Below are positions 55,834 to 64,000 of a DNA stretch of 64,000 nucleotides, in pieces. Positions within the stretch are counted from its first letter, which is position 1. Each line of letters begins with the position of its first letter. This DNA comes from Eucalyptus grandis (Eukaryota > Streptophyta > Magnoliopsida > Myrtales > Myrtaceae): assembly GCF_016545825.1 (NCBI RefSeq), contig NC_052621.1, forward strand, positions 2,814,199-2,878,198, read 5' to 3'. The notes beneath the pieces were generated by a model that worked only from the letters and a program-made list of their open reading frames with translations, was not told the DNA's origin and did no database searches. A program made the position numbers and the translations under genes.

Positions 55834-56325
55834 GAATGGTTTGCTTTGCCTCATTATCAACTGCAAGAGTATTCACCATGCGCAATACTTTTGTACTTGT
55901 GGCAGAAAAATCACCATGACCCAGCTGCAGAAAAGGCAGACAAGTTTTTAGTCAAGTGAAGCAATAAACAAACATAAAAAAGAAAGAAGCAAAAATGAGT
56001 CCCAAAGTGAGAATTACTGTGTATTAGTTACGTGAAGGCTTTCATCGAGTCAAACCAAATCTTTAATCAAAAAAGATGAAGCAACACATCTTTAAATTCC
56101 TCCAAGGATACAACATTTGCATTGGTGGAAGCATTAGCAATGCCTAAAGGCAAAGCTCCTTTATCAGATCCAGCTGCCTCTCAACAAGTTCCTGGATGAG
56201 ATTGATCCAGAGAAGCTGCCCAAAGAGGAAGCCAGCCAATCATAAGATTCATACAGAAACAAATAGGTACAGGAATAAATTAAAGAATCTCAGAGAGAAA
56301 GAGAGCGAGAGAAAGAGGACCAAAC

Positions 56326-57592
56326 CTGCACTGCATTGAGTGGAACATGGCCAGAGGAAACTGCACATTTATCCCAATGGTTGCAAAAGTAATTGTAAGC
56401 TGAAACTAGATGAATTTCTGGATATTTGCATACACAGGTCGTCCCCACCTGACAACCGCATGGTGTCCATGATAGGTTAAATTCAAGGACTTCATCTATA
56501 AAAGGAGCTCCATTAAAACTCATTTTGCGTCAACAGGGTTGTTGACAAGATAGAACTCAAAAACACAAAAAGAGAAAAATAGATTGCACAATAAGAACCA
56601 TATTATTTTGTTCCCTCCTTCCACCCTATAAATTGCTATATGCAATCCCATGCTGCATTTTGCATCCGCGTATTTAAATGCATACTGCCAAAGATAAAAA
56701 GGACTGAAACAAAAAAGAAAGAAACACAGAATATAAAGACCAAAAAAGAGCAATCTTACATCTCAGCTCGTGCAGATCAGCACATATCTACGTCTCATAG
56801 GTCATATATTTATTCAATTATAAGAGATTAAGGAATCTCCAAAAGATCAGTATATGGTAGAATGTTAGTTGGTAGAATAAGGATAACGTCATTTCCGTAT
56901 TTGACAGAAGATCTAGGAACTATTATGCTCCTCATGAATATCACTTTGTTTCAGTGAGATGCAAGATCATAAGTTAATCATGGTGGCAAGTACTAACCTT
57001 CACAACAGAGGCAAAATTATCATCCAAAATAATGATATCAGAGCTCTCCTTAGCAACTTCTGTCCCTTGAATACCCATTGCAAGGCCAATATGTGCCTAA
57101 ACACCATAAAAAGTTTTCGTCTCAACAGCAATATCAGAGAGTAAATATATCCAATCTGTTAATATTATACCATGAGCAGGAAATGCAAAATATGCGTAAT
57201 GTACCAATTATAATATACCATAAGACATCAGGACCACATTAAGGTGTACAAACCAATTTGATAACATTTATTGCACCCAAGTTACTTTGACTGTCTACCA
57301 GTCAACTAGAGAATTTAGGAGCCTATGGACAAATGAGCAACATAATGCGAATGTGGCCAATAATGCCAATCCATTGAGCTGGGCTGTAATGCAAATGTGC
57401 TGCCAGCATAACCACATCATAAATAGATCCGAACCTTCCCATGAAGATAAAAGATAAACAATGAAATATCGGAACCTCATTTAAAGCAGGAGCATCATTT
57501 GTGCCATCTCTAGTAACAGCAACTACATGTCCTTGTTTCTTCAGAGCTTGCACAAGCAGAAGCTTGTCATTTGGTGAGGATCGTCCCATCAC
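56326..57592 (-). pseudogene. Captured autoinhibited Ca2+-ATPase (ACA) fragment, three exons
   Basis: P-type IIB Ca2+ pump sequence on the minus strand with introns retained. Exon 57476-57592 has [20 protein letters not shown] and [13 protein letters not shown], where the family hinge motif is [11 protein letters not shown], so one Gly is Arg. Exon 56998-57096 has [20 protein letters not shown] then [12 protein letters not shown]. Exon 56326-56448 has WGRPVYANIQKFI, a TAG in place of Gln, then FQLT and, frameshifted, SSGHVPLNAVQ. Splice sites are canonical. Retained introns show capture from genomic DNA, not from an mRNA. Confidence 0.82.
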
Positions 57593-57834
57593 CTAAACAT
57601 GCAAGGCGGGTAAAACAATGGAACTAATCAGCCAAAACATACAAATATTCCATAAGAAGCCTGCTCTACTTCCGTGTTTGAGAAGCTATTCACCCCATTA
57701 CACTCATTCATATCAAAAGCACTCCCCACATCCATATATTCAAGAAGGCCGTTTGGAACGGACTTGTTTAAGTTCGGTGCCTTACGTAGCTTGTATGCAA
57801 TGGAGAAATGTGACAACGGTGTATGTACAGAAGC

Positions 57835-58260
57835 AGATTGGGCGAGCAACGTGAAGGGCGGTTGGGTGAGCCGCGAGCATCGTCGGCTAGCGAGCAACGT
57901 CAAGGGCTAGCTGGGCGAGCGGCGAGCGTGATCGGCTAGCGAGCAGCGTCAAGGGCCGGCTGGGTGAGCGACGAGCGTCGTTGATCGGTGAGTGTCAAGG
58001 GCCAAGGGCCGACAGGCCAGCGGTGTTGGGGGCGGCTGGCCGAGCGGCGTCGGGGTGAGCAGCGTTGAGGGTGCGTGAGTGGTGAGCGGCCTCCACCGAG
58101 GGGACGAGCAGCATCCACTGTCGGCATCAACGGCGAGCAGCTGAGCAGCGAGGCAAGCAAGGGGTGACTGGCGTCCAGTGGCGTCCGGCGGAGGCGTCGA
58201 GGGTTAGGGTGTCCGGCAGCGGCGTCGAGGGCAAGCGGCATCGGCGACGAGCAGAGGCAA
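57835..58260. repeat. GC-rich subterminal repeats in the hAT element
   Basis: Short variable units such as GAGCGGCGAGC, GGCTAGCGAGCAACGTCAAG and GGGCCGGCTGGGTGAGC recur many times within about 400 bp of the right end. hAT transposases often bind subterminal motifs; a binding role here is inference. Confidence 0.6.
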
Positions 58261-58436
58261 AAATCGCGAGAGACTCAGTCTCGGGAACTGTGAGCGTGAA
58301 AATGCGAAGGGTAATTGATTTGGGGATTTTCTATCTAGGGCTTCTTTTGGAGCCGGTTCCGGTTCCGGTTCCCTTCGATGGGAACCGGAACCGCCGGTTC
58401 CCAGGAAAAAGGAACCGGGAACCGCGCTCACCCCTA

Positions 58437-58610
58437 GGCAACAATGATAGTTGTGCGGTTGCCCATCATCCTATCCAGGGCCTCTTGGACTATTCTCTTG
58501 GATTCCATGTCGAGTGCACTTATGGCTTCATCCAGGAGCAAAATATGAGGATCTTTAAGAATCACTCTTGCTATGGCTACTCTTTGCCTCTTTCCACCAG
58601 ATAACTAAGT
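58437..58610 (-). pseudogene. ABCB: ABCB pseudogene: NBD1 signature and Walker B exon
   Basis: The minus strand reads [40 protein letters not shown] and [16 protein letters not shown], joining across the hAT insertion to [11 protein letters not shown] at 55136. The signature LSGGKRQ and Walker B ILLLDEA are intact. The exon starts after an AG at about 58611. Upstream NBD1 and TMD1 exons are not in the window. Confidence 0.85.
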
Positions 58611-58795
58611 CTCATGTGTAGAAAATTATTCACATAAACAACAAATCAATCAAAAATCAGATCTATATATGACTGATCTATTGGAATTTCTAAACAATAT
58701 GAAATTGCATGAGTATGTCATAATTTAACATGAGATCTCATAATTAGTGACATCCAGTCGTCTTTAAACTAAAATTTGTTTAAAGATATTATTTT
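58611..58795 (-). other. ABCB intron remnant
   Basis: AT-rich DNA between the NBD1 exon and the first LTR-A fragment. Nothing else is seen. Confidence 0.55.
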
Positions 58796-59047
58796 TGTCA
58801 CGCCCTGATCCTCGAGCGCGTGCCCATTCCTCTATGGTCAATAAAATTTGCGACTTCCTAAGACGAGTCGACAACCCTTGTCGGTTTATTGCACACACGG
58901 AAGCGAAAATAAATCCCCTAACAGTAACCATCTCGAGATAGAAAAGTAGGATATCAATTCACAAAAGCACACTTTTATAAACAACGAGATTCAGGCACAA
59001 AACGAGTTTAGTCGAAAGCCTACAAAAAGGTCGACTTTCAAAAGAGG
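58796..59047 (-). mobile_element. LTR-A3a: antisense 3'-end fragment of an LTR-A element
   Basis: It begins TGTCACGCCCTGATCCTCGAG and matches the first ~250 bp (+ strand) of LTR-A1 and of the fold-back pair (GAAAAGTAGG, TTTATAAACAACGAG landmarks). It is cut at 59048 by a sense LTR-A copy. The remainder of this antisense element would lie beyond the window. Confidence 0.7.
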
Positions 59048-59048
59048 T

Positions 59049-61378
59049 TATGTGACATCCCAGATTTTCAGTCCTATTTTCTACTGAATAAATCAGGCAT
59101 TTCATTGACGCGCCTATAGGACTGTTCTCAAAGCTGATCACTCTTGAGATAACTAGACTATCTAGGGAAGCCATTAAGGAATTTTAATGCAATAGACTTG
59201 AGAATTCGACCAATGATCGGTTACTCAATTGTGCTCATCTACCGAGATCATTACGGCACGGATATAAATCGATTAGAGATCAGAGATAGATTTTTTCGAC
59301 TGAGATATGTGGCTAATCGTGGATGACACCACTAAATTGGAAAATTCTCGTCAACCAACTCTAGACTGATTCTTCTGTCATTTTGATACCCTGTATCCGT
59401 ATTTGAATCCTTGAGATTTCTATGACAAACTAGAGTCACCAACATGTCGAGTGGGTTCATTATGGCTCGAAAAAAATCGACCACGAGTCATTTGCACTAA
59501 AAATCTTTGAAAATAACTCCGTAGCCTAGGTCACGCTAAAAACGCCGAGTGGAAATTAACCGTGAATTCAAGTCCAATTTTAGAAATTGAAGATCTTGTC
59601 ATGTCACAATAAATTCTAAGAATATCGACTCAGTCTCAAAAGATTTTTTCTGAAACCCGAGACTTTTTTAGGGAAAGTCGGCATATAACCGTTTTTGTTC
59701 AGAAAAAACCAATGATCGTTTTTGATCACGTAATGGGGATACAAGATGAATCAATTGGTGAGAAAAATACTAATTTGAGTATTGACTCGATAACAGAATT
59801 TATCGAGGCCAAATTGAGTTGATTTGAGAACTGGTAAATGTCCAATTGAGAGGAATTTGTTTCAAATTCGTATGCCCCCTTGGCCTAACTTAAATTAGAT
59901 CGATTCAATGTTGTAAAGGTTGGTGGTTGAATGGCAGCCATAGGATCTTGGCTTGGTGGACAAGCTCAAAGGGGACAAAACTTTGGAAAAAAATGGCCAT
60001 GGTGGCCCTCTCCATCCCCTGCTTCCTCTCCAAGGCTGCTAACCAATTTTGCTTCCTCATTTCCTCTCCATTTCGGCGTCCAGCACAAGCCAGAGGAAGA
60101 GCAGCAACTGCCGGACAGCAAGCCCTCCACACCGCACGCCGCCGTTACCGTTCATGCGTGCCACCGCCCGCACCATCTGCCCCTCTCGTCCTCTTTCACC
60201 ATCCGGCAGTCTTGTCTGCCTCTTTCCAGCACCATGAGCCACTACCGGAGCTTGTTCAACTGCCGTGGACCGCCCTCCAAGCCACCAAAGTCCTCCACCG
60301 GTCCACCGTTGCCATTCTCCACCAAGCTAGCTTGTTTTCTTCTGTTTTGTAGTCCCATTCAGCAAGCAGAAAAGTGGGTTTCATGGCATCTTCTAGGCCC
60401 ATTTTGAGGTGCTTGTGAACCTCGGATCCTAGGCCCGCTTTGGAGAAAAGTGACCCTCGCTTCGTTCCCGACATTTCGATCCGAACAGATTGTTAAACGG
60501 GTGAGTTTTACTCACTAATCCCTTATTAGTATGCTAATGATGATTAGGGGTTGATTATACTTAATTAAGTGTAATTAGGTAGATAGATTATATCAAAGTA
60601 AATAAATTAGAAACTTATTGATGCATGTTGGGCAAATGGTTAGTGTACTTAACAAGGAAATAGGTCCTAGTATTTATTGAACGAGTCTCAGAAACTTTCC
60701 GGGCTCGTCTTGGCTTCCAATTAGGCATTACAGGCCTAAATTGGATTTATTGTATTTATTTAATAATTTTCGTAATTATTTATTTATTTATTTATTTTCC
60801 GAAAATTAGGTTATGATAGCCAACGACCGAAATTTTATGCTGATTATTGTAGTGCTGTCCATTTATTTATTTGAGCGTTGATTTGTGCTTAATTGAATTA
60901 ATTATGATTTTAGAGTTTTATTCCTAAATTAATTAATTTTGGTAATTAATGGAAAAATTACCTGGCGTCGGTTTACAACGCCAAAAATATGTAATGGACT
61001 GTTGAAACTAGTGGGTTGTTCAAAATGTGAAATTATGATATTTTGGTTAAGGCTGACCATGTACCCACACACGACTATTTTTATCGAGAATGATAAAAAG
61101 ATGACATTGGTTGTATGATTGGGATGGTATACTATATCAATCTACGAGCGATATGTCAGCTTAGCAAAAAGCAGTATACAGGTATACTATATCAGCATAC
61201 GGGCAATATGTCAGCTTAGTAGAGAGCTGTATACCTTATTAGTTTTGGTTGAATATGTCAGTATACTATATCAACCTACGGGCTCTGATATGTCAGCTTA
61301 GTAGAGAGCTGTATACCTTATTAGTTTTGGTTGAATATGTCGGTATACTATATCAGCCTACAGGCGATATGACAACTG
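59049..61378 (+). mobile_element. LTR-A3b: sense LTR-A element, interrupted by LTR-B2
   Basis: It starts GTGACATCCCAGATTTTCAG and aligns with LTR-A2 from its 5' end (CTAGGGAAGCCATTAAGGA; GACCACGAGTCATTTGCAC). It includes the C/T-rich leader-like block (about 59990-60360) and the tandem repeats at 61117-61378, and stops where TGTTGACACC begins at 61379. A 158-codon frame inside (59931-60407) is proline/serine-rich and not recognisable. Confidence 0.75.
61117..61378. repeat. Tandem repeats of about 81 bp in LTR-A3b
   Basis: Units with TATACTATATCAGCCTACGG, GATATGTCAGCTTAGTAG and AGAGCTGTATACCTTATTAG recur about three and a half times; the two middle units are almost identical. Related to the repeats of LTR-A2 (29741-29960). 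Confidence 0.75.
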
Positions 61379-64000
61379 TTGACACCTAAATTTTAACGAT
61401 TTAGTTTATTTATTTATTGCATAGGAAATTACGGGTTAATTTTATTAATTGCCTAGCATATAGATTTATATTGCATTTATTTTGTTATTTGCATTTTTTG
61501 AACCTAGTGGCGGATGAGTTCGAATTAGATGGATCATGCCCACGAAGCGAGCAGGTTGGCCCAAGCCCGTGTTTTTCAATAATTAAAAATTATCTCGTGG
61601 GAATATAATATTTTAAAATTTTTCTGAAATATGAATCCTTTTTAGATAGGGCAGATGGGTAAAAAATATTGCGATTTGGCTTTGAAAGATTTGGATTTAG
61701 AAAAAATCTCATCTTAATCTCGAATCCTTATCAGTATGGATGAATTTTGTGAAAAATATTGCGGATGTTGATTTGAGGAGGAATTAAAAAATCCGATTCC
61801 TTCCCCTATAAAAGGCCATACGCATATGAGAGGATGGGGGGCTTTTGGAGGGTTTTTCTCTCGATTGCGAAAGAAAAAAATCGAACACTATAAAAGAGAG
61901 AGAAGAGAGCTTCGGTTTTTGGAAAAAAAAAGGGAAAAAAGTCAAGCAGCTTCTGCAGAGGAGTGCAGAAGGCAGAAGAGACTTGAGGTGGACGTGCGGC
62001 AGGCGGAGAGAGAGGGAAAAAAAAAAGAAAAAGCAGAGGAAAAAGGAAAAAACAGTCCTTTTTCGCAGGGCCTTTCCGCCAGTGTCCCTGTTGCCCGCAA
62101 GCCGGCCTCCACTGTGCCCGCGCCACCCAACGCCAGCGGCCGAGCCGTTGACCACTGTCGCTCCGCCCGCGTCTCCACCAACACAGCTCCAGTATCGCAT
62201 TCGACGACCCGGCGTTGCTCGCCCGTTCATTGCCGCCGAGCCCCTTCATGAGCGACGCCCGCGACCCAGCGCCGATGCCCAGCAACACCGCCGGAGCCCG
62301 ACACCACCGCGCCTCTGCAACCCGCGACCCTGCCGATTCGAGCCGGCCCGCCGCACCTCCGTTGTCGTTGCGCCTCGACCACCCGAGTACCGGCCCCGAC
62401 GCTCGCGCCTCCGCCTCACCAGGACTGCAGCTCGGCCCGTTGGCCTCCGCCGAGCTAGACCCGAGCCGGATCGCAGTCCTTTCCGCCCCGCATTGTTGTT
62501 AAGCCCTCCGCCCGCGACGCTTCAGCTAGCCCAGCGCCTCTTCTCCGCCCGACGAAGCCGCCGCCGTGCCAATCCGAGTCTCCCCGAGTGACTCCCCGTT
62601 CGCTGCCTATGTGTCCACTTCACCGGTGATCCGCCTCAACCCAAGCCGCACCTCCGCCCGGCGTCTCCGCGGCCCGCACCACCTCGCCGGCGATCCCCTG
62701 CTGGACCTCGACCACCGCCTTTCGGTGACCCACCACCAGCCGCGTGTAACAAAAGAAAAAAATCATTTAGGTAATTCTTTTCTTTTTTTATTTACTTTAT
62801 TTTATTTTTTTTAATGTTATTCTCACTTATTTACTTTTTTTCTTTAGTAGGATTATTCATAAATATATGATTGACGTTCCAACGTGGAAGTGCCCCTCAA
62901 GCTAGAGATTGACAGTCCGATTTTCGCGCCCGAAATCCGACTCGCAATCCCTTATAAAAATCGACAATCCAATCTCAAGCCCGAGATTCGATTCGCAATT
63001 TAATTTAAAGTTGGCCAACCCGATCTCATGCGCGAGATATGGTTTGTCGATTTTTAGATATCAATCTTATCTTGTTTGATTTCATGGCGTTAAGTTGGTT
63101 GAGTCAATCTTATTTTTGTAAAGAAAATCCCAAAAAAAAATGTTGAATTAAGATTAGGTTTGGTTTGGTTATTATCTTTTATATTTAGAATAAGAATTTT
63201 ACTTTAAATCATGGAAAAGAAAACCAAAAGAAAAAGCCCATTCATTTAGGATGTTAGTTTTATCATTATTAGAATTGCATGTTTCATTTTAAATTTAGAT
63301 CATCTTTTTTAGATAAATTGCATTTTAGATTTAGATAATGTCTTAATCCCTAGTCTAAATTAGATAGAATCTTAATCTAGCTAGATCATTTCAAATTTCA
63401 TAAAATTTGTCTTAGGATAAATTAGTTGCAATTTCTAGGATAGATTGCATTTTTAAAATAAAAAATGTCATTTGCATGTCATATAGAATCATTTTAGTGA
63501 TTATTGTTAGGTTCATTTCTAATTAGAAATTGACCGTCATCAGATTAGGTCATTTAATAAATGTCGCGTGACATATAGCTCTCATATTAAATTGCATGTT
63601 GCATGTCATTTTAGTTAAAATAATTTTGTACGTCATTGCATTGCATTGCATGTCATTAGAATTAAGTCATTTTGGTTAATTTAGATTGCATATTTAATAA
63701 TTGCATGCTCATTAAGAAATCACAAAAAAATTTATCCATATAGTTTAGGACATATTGCCATGTCATATCATTTCATATTAGATTAAAAGCATTGCGTTGC
63801 ATATGGACTATATTTTCGTTGAAAAAGAGAAAACAAAAATTGAGTAATTGCTTATTAATTAGAAACCATATCTAGGGTTGTTGATGTGGATTTTAATTTA
63901 ACATTGCATATACTTTCGTTGTATGAGGTAAGTCATGCAATTTATTTACTGCTTGCTTTGGTGTTAAATTGGTGATTTGCGCACCTGCATGAACACCTTA
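61379..64000 (+). mobile_element. LTR-B2: long LTR, truncated by the window end
   Basis: It begins TGTTGACACCTAAATTTT, like LTR-B1 (17029), and shows the same order: TATA box (61807-61813), purine-rich tract (about 61870-62050), GC-rich block with a long proline/arginine-rich frame (61845-62591), then a long AT-rich tail. The tail at 63920-64000 resembles LTR-B1 near 19320-19400, so about 340 bp are missing. It is either another solo LTR or the 5' LTR of a whole element extending past the window. Confidence 0.75.
61807..61813 (+). promoter_or_regulatory. TATA box in LTR-B2
   Basis: TATAAAA follows a C-rich TTCCCC and precedes the purine-rich leader. Its equivalent in LTR-B1 is at 17330-17337. 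Confidence 0.55.

Larger units (their letters stand above)
55137..58436. mobile_element. Non-autonomous hAT-type transposon carrying host gene exons (Pack-hAT)
   Basis: It starts TAGGGGTGAGCGGTTCCC and ends with the inverse (GGGAACCGCGCTCACCCCTA). An exact 8-bp target duplication GGCAACAA flanks it at 55129-55136 and 58437-58444. Both match the TIR style and 8-bp duplication of hAT elements. Removing it restores a continuous ABCB NBD1 exon. No transposase was found. Inside are exons of a villin (55627-55833) and a Ca2+-ATPase (56326-57592), both on the minus strand, plus GC-rich subterminal repeats. Confidence 0.88.

Noticed and set aside
59927..60407. Two overlapping frames of 141 and 158 codons in LTR-A3b
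   Set aside because: They lie in the C/T-rich leader-like block common to LTR-A copies; the frame is not kept in LTR-A1 or LTR-A2.

Overview
This is a 64-kb piece of a plant nuclear genome, very probably a woody dicot. The evidence is GT-AG introns, plant host-gene families (S28 Pro-X carboxypeptidase, NUP88, ABCB transporter, PPR, villin, P-type Ca2+-ATPase) and the types of Ty1-copia, Ty3-gypsy, Mutator and hAT elements. Several repeat families look like those I associate with Eucalyptus/Myrtaceae. That last step is inference from memory and was not checked. Most of the window is transposable-element DNA; only one host gene looks close to intact.

Layout. 1-5194: AT-rich gene-poor DNA with a fold-back pair of gypsy-like LTR ends (2348-4293) and a small TIR element (4311-4660). 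5195-13055 (+): an array of three S28 serine carboxypeptidase copies: a relic (5195-5700), a truncated copy whose first exon carries a solo LTR (6724-9405), and a full-length nine-exon gene (10116 to 13002 or 13055). 13456-21755 (-): Copia-1 with 5-bp target-site duplications, itself split by a 2.7-kb solo LTR (LTR-B1). 22428-33345 (-): Copia-2, split by two gypsy-like LTRs in opposite orientation (LTR-A1, LTR-A2) and one TIR element. 33723-35443 (+): a 5'-truncated NUP88 pseudogene with two stops. 36611-58610 (-): an ABCB multidrug-transporter pseudogene, convergent with NUP88 and broken by a four-level nest and by a hAT element. 58796-64000: nested gypsy-like LTRs, the last (LTR-B2) running off the window.

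The deepest nest reads ABCB > Copia-3 (38730-54345) > Mutator-like element with 1.06-kb terminal inverted repeats (39091-49540, inside the Copia-3 5' LTR) > Copia-4 (39419-46758, inside one inverted repeat). Target-site duplications support each step. Two DNA transposons carry host gene pieces: the Mutator-like element carries the 5' part of a PPR gene, and a 3.3-kb hAT element (55137-58436, exact 8-bp target duplication inside an ABCB exon) carries exons of a villin and of an autoinhibited Ca2+-ATPase with introns.

I see no operon-like logic, no CRISPR and no tRNA or rRNA gene. The biology here is gene duplication and decay plus gene-fragment capture by transposons. The most unusual items are the two Pack-type elements, the repeated antisense-then-sense pairing of LTR-A copies, and the S28 cluster in which even the best copy has a one-base frameshift near its end.
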